DNA from: DATCYZ01 sp036526195
GTDB taxonomy: Bacteria > Pseudomonadota > Gammaproteobacteria > Burkholderiales > SG8-39
Direction of reading: 5' to 3'
Assembly: GCA_036526195.1 (NCBI GenBank)
Contig: DATCYZ010000026.1
Span: forward strand, 1 to 63,091
Length of the DNA stretch: 63,091 bases
Of the stretch, positions 15,487 through 24,185 are shown one piece after another; position 1 is the first letter of the stretch; each line of letters begins with the position of its first letter. Position numbers and translations under genes: made by a program. The notes under the pieces were generated by a model. That model was not told the origin of the DNA, did not search any database, and saw only the letters and a list, made by a program, of their open reading frames with translations.

Positions 15487-18400
15487 TGGCCCGGCGCTGG
15501 TCCATCGCGAGGATCGCGCGCGCCGCAGCGCTCCTGCTCGTGCTGATCGCGGTCGCCGGCCTGAGCTGGTTCGCGCTTTCGGAACGCGCGCTGCAGTGGA
15601 CGCTGGCGCGCGTCGAGGCGGCAAGCGACGGACGGCTGCGCATCGCGGCGCCTGCCGGGTCGCTGCTCGGGCCGGCGTCCGCTGCGCGCATCGACTTCAC
15701 CGACGGGCCGCTTGCCGTGCATGCGGAACGCGTTTCGATCGCGGTCGACTGGGCGGGGCTTGCGACGGGCACGCTGCGGCTGCGCTCGCTTGCGGTGGCT
15801 GCGTTGCGCGTCGCGCTGCCGCCTTCGGATGGCACGCCGCCGAAGCAACCGGCCTCGCTCGCGGTCCCGTTCAGGTTCGAGATCGGGCGCCTTGCCGTTG
15901 AGCGCATCGAGATCGCGCAGGGTGATACACAGACGCGACTGTCCGGACTGGCCGGCGCGCTCGCCGCAGGCGGGCCACGGCATCGCCTGCGACTGGAGCA
16001 CCTCGAGGTGGCTGGGGCGCGCCTGGAAGGCACGCTGTCCGTCGGCGCGCAGGCGCCATTCGCGCTGGAAGGCGCCTTGCACGCGGCGCTCGAGAGTGGC
16101 GCGGGTCCGCTGCAGGTCTCGGCCCGCGTGGACGGCACGCTGTCGAAGGTCGGGCTCGCCCTGGAGGGCGCGCTGGCGAAGCAGGCAGCCACCGGCTCGG
16201 CGGTTCTCGCGCCGTTCGAGGCCGACTGGCTGGCGTCCGCGCTGCTGGAGGCAGACGGCGTCGATGCGGCGGCGTTCACGCCCGGCACGCCGGGCACCGA
16301 CCTGCAGCTGCGGCTGCGGGCGCAGGGCGGCGCGGCAGACGTGTTGACCGGCAACGCAGAGGTCACGAACGCCAGGGCGGGCGCGCTGTCCGCGAACCGG
16401 GTGCCGCTTGTCGCCGTGCAGACGGCCTTCCGCATCGACGGTACGGTGGTCCGCTTGCACGATCTGCGCGCGGATCTTGCCGGCGCGGGGCAGCTGCGCG
16501 GCGAGGGCGTGATCGACGGCCTGCGCAGTCGGTTGAACGTTGCGCTCGAGGGCGTCGACCTCAAGGCGGTGCATGCCTCGCTGCATCGAACGCGGCTCAG
16601 CGGCACGCTGGCCCTCGAAGCAGACGAGCGCGCGCAACGCGTGACACTCCAGGTCCGCGACGCAGGCATGACGCTGCAGGCGCGCGCGCGGCACGAGAAC
16701 GATACGCTGCACATCGAGCAGATGGCGGCGACGGTCCGCGGCGGCGTGCTCAACGGCACCGGCGAGGTCGCCTTGTCGGGCACGCAACGCTTCAAGGCCG
16801 ACCTGAAGGCCCGCGGCTTCGATCCGGCGAGCTTCGGCGAGTGGCCGCGCGCGGCGCTGAATGGCAGCGTCACGGCGAGCGGACAGTTGAAGCCTGCGCC
16901 GCAGGTCGAGGTGTCGGTGGCGCTTGCGAACAGCCGGTTCGGCAAGGCGGCGCTGCAGGCGCAGGCGCGCTTCGAGGCCACGGCCGGGTCGATCCGCGCG
17001 CTGGTGGCGGATCTTCGCGTCGGCGCGAACCGCCTGCGCGCGACGGGCGACTTCGGTCGCGCGGGTGATGCGATCGCGTTCTCGCTGGACGCGGGCAATC
17101 TCGCCCAGCTCGATGCACGGCTCGCCGGCCGGCTCAGGGGCGAGGGCAGCGTGAGTGGTTCGCCGCAGCGCCCGGGCGGCCGGGTCGCGCTGCTCGGGGA
17201 ATCGCTGGCACTGCAGAAGCACATTGGCACCGAGCGCCTCGCCCTCAAGGCCTCTGTTTCGGACGATGCAGACCGCCTGCTTTCGCTCGAACTCGACCTT
17301 GCCGGGGTGCGCGCCCCGCAGGGAATGTTCGACAGCGTGCGGCTCGAGGGCGCCGGACGCCTGACTGCGCACGAACTTACGCTGCGCGCGCGCAATGCCG
17401 CAATGGATGCGCGACTGGCGCTCGCGGGCGGCTTGAGCGCCGCAGGGGTCTGGCGTGGCGTGGTGCGGGAGTTCGTCAACGAGGGCGCCACGCCGGCGCG
17501 GCTGCAATCGGCCGCGTCGCTGGAGATCGCGCGCGGCCGGGTGCTGGTCGGCGCCGCGCAGGTGCGCGTGCTGGACGGCGAGTTTGCGCTCGAATCGCTG
17601 CGCTGGGAGCAGGGCCAGCTGGCCAGCACCGGGCGCATGCGCGCCATGCCGGCGGCGCCCCTGATCGCACTTGCCGGCCTGCGCGTCGACCGCGGCACCG
17701 ACTTGCGCCTGAAGGGCGGCTGGTCGATTCGTGCGACGCCGCGGCTGAACGGCACGCTGCGTGTGGCGCGCGAGTCGGGCGACCTGCAACTGGCCACCGA
17801 ACCGCGCTTCGCCGCGGGGCTTGCCGAACTGTCGCTCGAAGCGCGCTTCGCCGAGGATGCGCTCGACCTGGAGGCCCGCCTGCAGGCAACCCGGCTCGGC
17901 AGCGCGCACCTGAGGGCGAACCTCGCGCCGGGGCCGACACCGGGCATTCCTTCCATGCAGTCGCGACTGCGCGGCACGATCGAGGCGCGGGTGCCCACGC
18001 TCTCGCCGGTGCATGCCTTCATCGGCGGCGGTCTTGCGATCGACGGCCGCGCCGAGGCGACGCTCGAGCTCGGCGGCACCCTCGCCGCGCCCGAACTGAC
18101 CGGCACCGGCCGCCTGTCCGGCGTGCGGATCGACCTGCCGCGCCATGCGCTTTCGCTCCATGACGGGCAGGCGCAGCTGAAACTGGACGGGCAGTCGATG
18201 ACGGTGGCGTCGATGTCGATTCGCGGGCCGGAAGGCGTATTGCGGGCCAATGGCACCGTGGCGCGCGACGGCGGCGAAGGGCGGCTCGACTGGCGCGCCG
18301 AGGGCTTGCGCGTGTTCAACCGTCCGGACCGGCAACTCGTGGTGAGCGGCTCGGGCTCGGTCGGGCTGCAGAAGGCGCGCATTGCGTTGCGCGGTGAACT

Positions 18401-19220
18401 GCGCGCCGACCAGGGGCTGATCGAATATCGCCGGGCCGGGGCGGAACGTCTGGGCGATGACGTGGAGATCGTCGGGCGCGGGCGCGCGGCGGCGACGGGC
18501 GATGCGCGGGCGCTGCCGCTCGACCTCGACATGACGCTCGACGTCGGCGAACGCTTCAGGCTGCATGTGCTCGGGCTGGATGCAACCCTTCGGGGGCGCG
18601 TGCAGGTGCGCAACGACGCGGCCGGTCGCATCCTCGCCAAGGGCGCCATCGAGACCCGCGACGGGACCTACCGCGCCTTCGGGCAGGCGCTGGTGATCGA
18701 GCGCGGCCGCCTCGGCTTCGACGGGCCGATCGACAATCCAACGCTCGACGTGCTCGCGCTGCGCAAGAACCAGCCGGTCGAGGCGGGCGTGCAGGTGACC
18801 GGCGCGGTGCGTTCGCCGACGGTGCGGCTGACCTCCAACCCGTCGGTGCCCGACCATGAGAAGCTTTCCTGGCTGCTGCTCGGTCACGGTGCCGCGAACG
18901 CCCAGGGCGCCGATCTCGCGATGCTGCAGGCCGCGGCCGGCGCGCTCGCGGGGCCGGAGGGCGGCGCGCCGCTCAACGTGCGCATCGCCCGCGACCTCGG
19001 CCTCGACGAAGTCGGCATCCGCAGCCAGGTGGGGGGGCAGGTGGTCGCGCTCGGCAAGCGGCTGTCGGACCGCGTGTACTTCGAGTTCGAGCAGGGGCTC
19101 ACCGTGGCGGCCACGCTGGTGCGGCTGAAGTTCCTGCTGACGCAGACGCTCAGCCTGCGCGCCGAGGCGAGTCCGCAGGGCAGCGGCGTGGGCGTCGGCT
19201 ACGGGCGCAGCTACGACTGA
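15486..19220 (+). CDS. tamB: TamB, inner-membrane-anchored translocation/lipid transport protein
   Basis: A 1244-residue AsmA-like protein. An N-terminal membrane anchor (residues about 10-28) leads into a long beta-rich periplasmic region of repeated short strands. The C-terminal DUF490 domain is visible as G-T-Y-R-A-F-G-Q-A-L, N-P-T-L-D-V-L-A and S-D-R-V-Y-F-E-F-E-Q-G-L. It spans the periplasm with TamA at the outer membrane and is also implicated in phospholipid transport. Its start overlaps the tamA stop by one base. Very long antisense open frames across it are GC-driven shadows. Confidence 0.92.
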   Translation: MARRWSIARIARAAALLLVLIAVAGLSWFALSERALQWTLARVEAASDGRLRIAAPAGSLLGPASAARIDFTDGPLAVHAERVSIAVDWAGLATGTLRLRSLAVAALRVALPPSDGTPPKQPASLAVPFRFEIGRLAVERIEIAQGDTQTRLSGLAGALAAGGPRHRLRLEHLEVAGARLEGTLSVGAQAPFALEGALHAALESGAGPLQVSARVDGTLSKVGLALEGALAKQAATGSAVLAPFEADWLASALLEADGVDAAAFTPGTPGTDLQLRLRAQGGAADVLTGNAEVTNARAGALSANRVPLVAVQTAFRIDGTVVRLHDLRADLAGAGQLRGEGVIDGLRSRLNVALEGVDLKAVHASLHRTRLSGTLALEADERAQRVTLQVRDAGMTLQARARHENDTLHIEQMAATVRGGVLNGTGEVALSGTQRFKADLKARGFDPASFGEWPRAALNGSVTASGQLKPAPQVEVSVALANSRFGKAALQAQARFEATAGSIRALVADLRVGANRLRATGDFGRAGDAIAFSLDAGNLAQLDARLAGRLRGEGSVSGSPQRPGGRVALLGESLALQKHIGTERLALKASVSDDADRLLSLELDLAGVRAPQGMFDSVRLEGAGRLTAHELTLRARNAAMDARLALAGGLSAAGVWRGVVREFVNEGATPARLQSAASLEIARGRVLVGAAQVRVLDGEFALESLRWEQGQLASTGRMRAMPAAPLIALAGLRVDRGTDLRLKGGWSIRATPRLNGTLRVARESGDLQLATEPRFAAGLAELSLEARFAEDALDLEARLQATRLGSAHLRANLAPGPTPGIPSMQSRLRGTIEARVPTLSPVHAFIGGGLAIDGRAEATLELGGTLAAPELTGTGRLSGVRIDLPRHALSLHDGQAQLKLDGQSMTVASMSIRGPEGVLRANGTVARDGGEGRLDWRAEGLRVFNRPDRQLVVSGSGSVGLQKARIALRGELRADQGLIEYRRAGAERLGDDVEIVGRGRAAATGDARALPLDLDMTLDVGERFRLHVLGLDATLRGRVQVRNDAAGRILAKGAIETRDGTYRAFGQALVIERGRLGFDGPIDNPTLDVLALRKNQPVEAGVQVTGAVRSPTVRLTSNPSVPDHEKLSWLLLGHGAANAQGADLAMLQAAAGALAGPEGGAPLNVRIARDLGLDEVGIRSQVGGQVVALGKRLSDRVYFEFEQGLTVAATLVRLKFLLTQTLSLRAEASPQGSGVGVGYGRSYD

Positions 19221-19221
19221 A

Positions 19222-19239
19222 CGCCCGGCACGTCGGGCG
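19222..19239. terminator. Hairpin between convergent tamB and cbpM
   Basis: CGCCCG and CGGGCG form a six-base-pair stem around GCACGT. It sits in the 34-base gap between the convergent genes. There is no T-tract, so it is only a possible terminator. Confidence 0.3.
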
Positions 19240-19254
19240 CGCGGCATCAATCCG

Positions 19255-19563
19255 CTACTCGAGTCCCGCGCGCCGCAGTCGCGCGCGCAAGGCGTCGATT
19301 TCTTCCAGCATATCGGCGGCCAGCGCCGCCAGTTCAGGCGCTGCATCGAAGTCCTGCTCGAGGCGGCGCATGCGGCGCGCGCGCGCCAGTCCGGCCCGTG
19401 AGAAGCGCCAGATGCCGGCGGTGCATACGGCGTGCGGGATCAGGCCTTCGTCCAGATGGGCCTGCAGCCACGCCGCCTCGACGGCGCAGGCGGCGGCCAC
19501 CTGCTCGAGCGTGAGCCAGCTGTCCTCGATCAGGCTGCCTGCCAGAACCTCGTCGTCGCGCAT
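19255..19563 (-). CDS. cbpM: CbpM, modulator of the DnaJ-like chaperone CbpA
   Basis: A 102-residue MerR-like helix-turn-helix protein: L-T-L-E-Q-V-A-A-A-C-A-V, H-L-D-E-G-L-I-P and W-R-F-S-R-A-G-L-A-R-A-R-R-M-R-R-L-E-Q-D-F, then a C-terminal coiled segment. CbpM binds the J-domain of CbpA and inhibits it. It is encoded four bases downstream of cbpA on the same strand, the standard arrangement. Confidence 0.9.
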   Translation of the reverse strand: MRDDEVLAGSLIEDSWLTLEQVAAACAVEAAWLQAHLDEGLIPHAVCTAGIWRFSRAGLARARRMRRLEQDFDAAPELAALAADMLEEIDALRARLRRAGLE

Positions 19564-19566
19564 GGC

Positions 19567-20526
19567 TCAGGTCCTCGACGGCGCGCGCGGATCGAACGCC
19601 AGTTCGCGCGCCATGGTTTCGTAGAGTTCGCGGGCCCGCGGGCGGTCCGCGGCCGGGAGCACCACCTGCAGTTCGAGCAGGACGTCCCCGGGCTGCGCCC
19701 CCGGGATCCCCTTGCCGCGCACGCGCAGTTGCCGACCTGCCTGGGAGCCTTCGGGAATGCGCACCTGGATCTCGCCGTCGGGCAGGCGGACCGGAAGGCT
19801 CGCGCCGAGCGCGGCCTCCCAGGGCGTCACCGGCAGCGTGAGGTGCAGGTTGCGCCCGTCCACGCGGTAACGCGGATGCGGCCGGAAATGCACTTCGAGC
19901 AGCAAGTCGCCGGCCGGCGCGCCCCCCGCGCCCGGGCCGCCCTGTCCGGCCAGGCGGATGTGCTGCCCGTCGAGCACGCCGCGCGGAATCCTCACGTTCA
20001 GCGTGCGCGAGGCGAGCGTCACACGGCCATCGGCGCCGAGGCTCGGCGCGCGCAGGTTCACCTGGCGCGTGGCACCGGAGAAGCTGTCCTCGAGGTCGAG
20101 CAGCACCTTGGCGTGATGGTCCTCGCCGCGTGCCGCGAAGCGCGCGCCGTGGCGCTGCGCGTGCGGCCCGCCGGGCCCGCGCCCCATGCGGCCGAACAAC
20201 TCGGCAAAGAAATCGGAGAACCCGGCCGCATCCTGCGGCCCGGTGCCGTCGCCGGAGAACTCGAAGCCTGCGTCCCAGTCCGGCGGCGGGCGAAACGCCT
20301 GGCCGGCGCGGTACTCGCGGCCCAGCTGGTCGTAGGCGGCACGCTTCTCGGGATCGGAAAGCACGGCGTTGGCCTCGTTGACCTCCTGCATGCGCGCCTG
20401 GGCGTCCGCCTCCTTCGAGACGTCCGGGTGGTATTTGCGCGCGAGCCGGCGAAAGGCCTTCTTGATGTCCGCCGCGCTGGCGTCGCGCGCCACGCCGAGG
20501 GTCGCGTAGTAATCCTTGAATTCCAT
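19567..20526 (-). CDS. cbpA: CbpA, DnaJ-like co-chaperone
   Basis: A 319-residue type B J-protein. The J-domain fills residues 1-70 with the HPD motif at 33-35. A G/F-rich linker follows (about 80-125) and then two C-terminal substrate-binding domains. There is no cysteine-rich zinc finger, which separates it from DnaJ. It stimulates DnaK. It is first in a cbpA-cbpM pair and divergent from two hsp20 genes. A TTGAAA on its strand (complement of 20598-20603) could be part of a heat-shock -35, but the matching -10 is poor. Confidence 0.92.
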   Translation of the reverse strand: MEFKDYYATLGVARDASAADIKKAFRRLARKYHPDVSKEADAQARMQEVNEANAVLSDPEKRAAYDQLGREYRAGQAFRPPPDWDAGFEFSGDGTGPQDAAGFSDFFAELFGRMGRGPGGPHAQRHGARFAARGEDHHAKVLLDLEDSFSGATRQVNLRAPSLGADGRVTLASRTLNVRIPRGVLDGQHIRLAGQGGPGAGGAPAGDLLLEVHFRPHPRYRVDGRNLHLTLPVTPWEAALGASLPVRLPDGEIQVRIPEGSQAGRQLRVRGKGIPGAQPGDVLLELQVVLPAADRPRARELYETMARELAFDPRAPSRT

Positions 20527-20606
20527 GCCGTTTCCACCTGTCGGCGGCGCGGGGTCCGCACGGGTCGATCCAGGACAGCTTGTGCCGCCGGCGTGGATTT
20601 CAAGGC

Positions 20607-20634
20607 CTTGAAGCGGCGCGCGGCGCCCCTATCT
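20607..20634 (+). promoter_or_regulatory. Sigma-32 heat-shock promoter for the hsp20 pair
   Basis: CTTGAA at 20607-20612, a 13-base spacer, then CCCCTATCT at 20626-20634, a close match to the sigma-32 consensus CTTGAAA / CCCCATnT. The -35 is half of a 14-base perfect palindrome (TTCAAGGCCTTGAA, 20599-20612), so an outward CTTGAA faces cbpA as well. Confidence 0.8.
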
Positions 20635-20681
20635 TGAGGCGAAGGCCCCGCTGGGGGCGTCTTTCGAATGGAGGGTCAACC

Positions 20682-21116
20682 ATGGTGTACCGCAGCTTCT
20701 TCCCCCGCGACCTGTTCGCGGAACTGGACCGCGCGCAGCGCGAACTGCAGCAGTCCTTCGATGTCTTTCCGAGCATCCGCGGGCTGACATCCGGGACCTT
20801 TCCGGCCATGAACGTCGGTCGCACGCCGCGCTCGGTGGAGATCTTCGCCTTTGCCCCCGGCATCGACGCGGGCAGCCTCGACGTGCAGATCGAGAAGGGC
20901 GTGCTGGTGGTGGCCGGCAAGCGCGTTCGTGATGCGCTGCCGGAGAAGGCCAGCGTGCATATCGACGAACGCTTCGCCGGGGATTTCCGCCGCGTGGTCA
21001 CGCTGCCCGAGGACGTGGATCCCGACGCAGTGAACGCGACCTATCGCGACGGCGTGCTGCAGATCAGCATCGGGCGCAAGGAAGCCGCCCAGCCCCGTCG
21101 CATCACCATCCAGTGA
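20682..21116 (+). CDS. Small heat-shock protein Hsp20 (first copy)
   Basis: A 144-residue holdase with an alpha-crystallin domain (about 45-135). Visible are V-E-I-F-A-F-A-P-G-I-D, G-V-L-V-V-A-G-K-R, F-R-R-V-V-T-L-P-E-D-V-D and Y-R-D-G-V-L-Q-I-S-I, with the C-terminal I-T-I tail that docks neighbouring subunits. The N-terminus R-S-F-F-P-R-D-L-F-A-E-L-D is typical. GGAGG precedes the ATG at 20682. It sits behind a sigma-32 promoter and 14 bases before a second hsp20. Confidence 0.93.
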   Translation: MVYRSFFPRDLFAELDRAQRELQQSFDVFPSIRGLTSGTFPAMNVGRTPRSVEIFAFAPGIDAGSLDVQIEKGVLVVAGKRVRDALPEKASVHIDERFAGDFRRVVTLPEDVDPDAVNATYRDGVLQISIGRKEAAQPRRITIQ

Positions 21117-21130
21117 AAGGAGCCTGAGCC

Positions 21131-21517
21131 ATGAACATGAACGAACAGAACGCCATCGCGCGCAACAACGAGGTTGCGCGCCGCGAACCCGCGCTGCTGC
21201 CGCCGGTGGACGTGATCGAGGACGCATCCGGCATCACGCTGCTCGCCGACCTGCCGGGCGTGGCGCGCGAGTCGCTCGACATCCAGGTGGAGGCCGAGAC
21301 GCTCACCATCGAGGGCGCGGTCGCGCTCAAGCTGCCCGAGGGCATGGAGGCGACGCACGCCGAGCTTGGCGTGCCGCGCTACCGGCGCCTGTTCACGCTG
21401 TCGAAGGAGCTCGATGCAAGCCGGGTCGAGGCCGATTTTCGCGACGGCGTGCTGAAGCTGCGCATCCCGAAGGCCGAGCACGCCCAGCCCAAGCGCATCC
21501 GCGTCAACGTCGGCTGA
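21131..21517 (+). CDS. Small heat-shock protein Hsp20 (second copy)
   Basis: A 128-residue alpha-crystallin-domain protein, divergent from the first copy. Motifs are P-P-V-D-V-I-E-D-A-S-G-I, L-A-D-L-P-G-V, Y-R-R-L-F-T-L and F-R-D-G-V-L-K-L-R-I-P-K-A-E, with a C-terminal R-I-R-V tail. The two proteins may form mixed oligomers, as other tandem Hsp20 pairs do. AAAGGAGCC precedes the ATG. It is co-transcribed with the first copy from the sigma-32 promoter and convergent with the flavin monooxygenase gene. Confidence 0.93.
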   Translation: MNMNEQNAIARNNEVARREPALLPPVDVIEDASGITLLADLPGVARESLDIQVEAETLTIEGAVALKLPEGMEATHAELGVPRYRRLFTLSKELDASRVEADFRDGVLKLRIPKAEHAQPKRIRVNVG

Positions 21518-21530
21518 GACGCGCCGGGGG

Positions 21531-23327
21531 TCAGTGACGGTGGTGTGCGGGCGCAAGCCCGTACACCGGCGTCGCGAGGCCTTCCATGCGCGCCTTCAGC
21601 TGCAGCGCGAGGTAGATCGAGTAGTGCCGCGCCTGCATCAGGTTCCCGGCCTGGAACCACAGGCCGGGTTGCCGGGTGGGCTTCCACATGTTGCGCGGCT
21701 CGCCTTCCCAGGGGCCGGGGTCGCCCTTGGTGTCCGATCCGACCCCCCAGCAGCGGCCTACCTTTTCCGCGACCTCGGGGGAGACGAGCTTCTCCACCCA
21801 CTGGTTCATCGGGCCGTAGCCGGTGGCGCAGACCACGAGGTCGGCGGGCAGCACCGAGCCGTCATCGAGGTGCACGGCGCGCCGCTCGAGCCGCGCGATG
21901 CCGGCGCGGCGCAGGCCGATGCGCCCGTCGATGACCATCGGCGTGGCGCCGACGTCGATGTAGTATCCCGCGCCGCGGCGCATGTAGGTTGAATGGATGC
22001 CCGAGCCGTCCTCGCCGAAGTGGTAGAGGAAGCCGGCGCGATCGAGGCCTTCATAGAGCGCGGCGTCGCGGCGCCGGATTTCCTCGTAGATCGGCTGCTG
22101 CAACTGCGGCATCACGCGCAAGGGGACCGAGGCGTTGAGCAGGTCGGCGCGCTCGGTGGTGATGCCGGCGCGCACCGCTTCTTCCGAATACAGCCGTCCC
22201 CAGGCGAATTCCATCAGCATCTCCGAGCGCACCACCACGGTGGGCGAGCGCTGCAGCATCACCGGCTCGGCGCCGTGCTCCCAGAGGTCGGCGCAGATGT
22301 CGTGCGCGGAGTTGTTCGCGCCGAGCACCACGCACTTCTTGCCGCGGTAGGCCTCGCCACCGGCGTGATCGCCTGAATGGCAGAGCGTGCCTTCGAAGCC
22401 TTCCGCGCCCGGCAGCGCCGGCATGTTCGGCAGGCCCGACAGCCCGGTGGCGAGCACCAGGTGGCGCGGCCTGAGCATGATGCGCTCGCCGTCGCGTTCC
22501 ACCTCGACGTCCCAGCGGTCGTTCGCCTCGTCGCGGCGCGCGCCGAGGCAGGTAGTGGAAGACCAGAGATTGATCTCCATGACGCGCGCGTACATCTCGA
22601 GCCAGTCGCCGATCTTGTCTTTCGGCGAGAACACCGGCCAATGGTCCGGGAAAGGCAGGTAGGGCAGGTGGTCGTACCAGACCGGGTCGTGCAGCGCGAG
22701 CGAACGGTAGCGCTTGCGCCAGGCATCGCCGGCGCGCGCGTGGGCATCGATCACCAGCGCGGGCACGTTGAGCCTTCCGAGGCGCGCGGCGAGCGCGAGG
22801 CCGCCCTGGCCGCCGCCGACGATCAGGCAGAAGGGCTGGCGCGTGCGACCGAGTTCGGCGGCCACGGCCTCGCGGCGCTCGAGCCAGCTCTGCCGGTCGC
22901 GCGTGACGCCGTGCACGACGCCGGGCTCGCGGTTGCCGTTGCGGCCGCAGCGCTCCTCGAACCCTTTGAGCGACTGCAGCGTGGTGAGCAGGGTCCAGCA
23001 GCGGCCGTCGCGCAGGCGCAGGATGCCGGTGCCGCGACCGGCGGCGGTCTCGAACCCGAACCAGGCCTCGATCGTGCCATCGGCCTGCTTCGCGGGCCCC
23101 TGCAAGGCCCATGCGCCCGGGCGCGCGGTCGCAAGCGTTGCCGCCAGCATGGCGCGGATCTGCTCGCGGCCTTCGCAGGTCGTGAGGTTCCAGGTCAGAG
23201 CGAGGAAATCGCGCCAGTAGCCGCCGGGTTCGAACAGGCCGGCGGCCGCGGCGGCATCGCCGCGGTTGAGCGCGTCGGCGAGCGCCGCCAGCCAGCGCGC
23301 GGCGGTGTCGTCCGCGCCAGCGGTCAC
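21531..23327 (-). CDS. SnoaL-like / flavin-containing monooxygenase fusion
   Basis: A 598-residue protein. Residues about 1-125 look like a SnoaL/NTF2-like domain. The rest is a class B flavin monooxygenase (YUCCA-like) with the FAD motif GGGQGG at 171-176, an R-Y-R-S-L-A-L-H-D stretch, V-L-A-T-G-L-S-G, a second nucleotide motif L-G-A-N-N-S-A-H-D-I and the late A-T-G-Y. The second glycine motif is weak (G-A-N-N-S-A). It starts with GTG overlapping the FKBP stop (GTGA), so it is translationally coupled to that gene. Substrate unknown. Confidence 0.82.
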   Translation of the reverse strand: MTAGADDTAARWLAALADALNRGDAAAAAGLFEPGGYWRDFLALTWNLTTCEGREQIRAMLAATLATARPGAWALQGPAKQADGTIEAWFGFETAAGRGTGILRLRDGRCWTLLTTLQSLKGFEERCGRNGNREPGVVHGVTRDRQSWLERREAVAAELGRTRQPFCLIVGGGQGGLALAARLGRLNVPALVIDAHARAGDAWRKRYRSLALHDPVWYDHLPYLPFPDHWPVFSPKDKIGDWLEMYARVMEINLWSSTTCLGARRDEANDRWDVEVERDGERIMLRPRHLVLATGLSGLPNMPALPGAEGFEGTLCHSGDHAGGEAYRGKKCVVLGANNSAHDICADLWEHGAEPVMLQRSPTVVVRSEMLMEFAWGRLYSEEAVRAGITTERADLLNASVPLRVMPQLQQPIYEEIRRRDAALYEGLDRAGFLYHFGEDGSGIHSTYMRRGAGYYIDVGATPMVIDGRIGLRRAGIARLERRAVHLDDGSVLPADLVVCATGYGPMNQWVEKLVSPEVAEKVGRCWGVGSDTKGDPGPWEGEPRNMWKPTRQPGLWFQAGNLMQARHYSIYLALQLKARMEGLATPVYGLAPAHHRH

Positions 23328-24091
23328 TTCGCCTTGGCGGCGGGCGGTGCCTTCCCGGCTTCCTTCGGCAGGGCGACCGCGGCGTCCTTCGCCGGCGCGC
23401 TCGCCGGTTCCTTCGGCGCGGCCGCCGCTTCCTTGGGCTTGATCGCCAGCAGTTCCACTTCGAACACCAGCGTCGCGTTCGGCGGGATGACGTCGCCCGC
23501 GCCGCGTTCGCCGTAGGCGGTCTGCGGCGGGCAGGTGAGCTTCGCCTTGCCGCCGACCTTCATCATCTGCACGCCTTCGCCCCAGCAGGGGATCACGCGG
23601 TCGAGCGGGAACTCGAACGGTTCCTTGCGCTTGTAGGAACTGTCGAACTCCTTGCCGTCGGTGAGCACGCCGCGATAGTTCACCGAGACCACGTCCGTGG
23701 CAGCGGGTTTCGCGCCCTTGCCCTCGCGCGTGGCGAGGTAGACGAAGCCCGAGGCCGACTTGACCGCACCCTTCTCGGCCGCGGCCTTGGCGAGCGCCTC
23801 GCGACCGGCGGCGCCGGCCTTCTCGGCCGCGGCGGCCTGCCGCGCTTCGGCCAGCGGCTGCAGTTTCGGGCCGTAGACGTTCATGTCGACGGCGCTCTTG
23901 GCGCCGGTCACGCCGTCGCGAAAGCCTTTCTGCACGTGCTCGAGTTCCGCCGCGGTGAGGCGAAACACGCCGGCCTGCTGGGCGATCGCCTGACCGAGCG
24001 CGTAGAGGGTTTTCTGCTGCTCGGTCATCTCGGCGGCCTGGGCGGCGCCGAAGGCGAACGTCAGGGCGAGGGCGAGGGCGGTTCTTTTCAT
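23324..24091 (-). CDS. FKBP-type peptidyl-prolyl isomerase
   Basis: A 255-residue secreted protein: a signal peptide (1-19, ending G-A-A-Q-A), an N-terminal FKBP-N helical dimerisation domain (M-T-E-Q-Q-K-T-L-Y-A-L-G) to about 110, then an FKBP domain with V-S-V-N-Y-R-G-V-L-T-D-G-K-E-F-D-S-S, V-I-P-C-W-G-E-G-V and A-Y-G-E-R-G-A. The C-terminus is an unusual Lys/Ala/Pro-rich tail of about 45 residues. It probably helps fold periplasmic proteins. It is divergent from the P450 gene and coupled to the monooxygenase downstream. Confidence 0.9.
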   Translation of the reverse strand: MKRTALALALTFAFGAAQAAEMTEQQKTLYALGQAIAQQAGVFRLTAAELEHVQKGFRDGVTGAKSAVDMNVYGPKLQPLAEARQAAAAEKAGAAGREALAKAAAEKGAVKSASGFVYLATREGKGAKPAATDVVSVNYRGVLTDGKEFDSSYKRKEPFEFPLDRVIPCWGEGVQMMKVGGKAKLTCPPQTAYGERGAGDVIPPNATLVFEVELLAIKPKEAAAAPKEPASAPAKDAAVALPKEAGKAPPAAKAK

Positions 24092-24185
24092 GGCAGGTCC
24101 TGTCGGGGTGGGGGTCCGCACGTTGCGGAGGCGCGCAAGCATAGCCGATGGCGCGCGCCCGGGGAATGGCACGGTAGGATGCGCC

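Noticed and set aside
15255..19346. Antisense open frames of more than 1000 codons across tamB
   Set aside because: Composition is Arg/Ala/Gln repeats without any domain, and stop-free antisense frames are expected in such GC-rich DNA. tamB itself has recognisable motifs and coupling to tamA.
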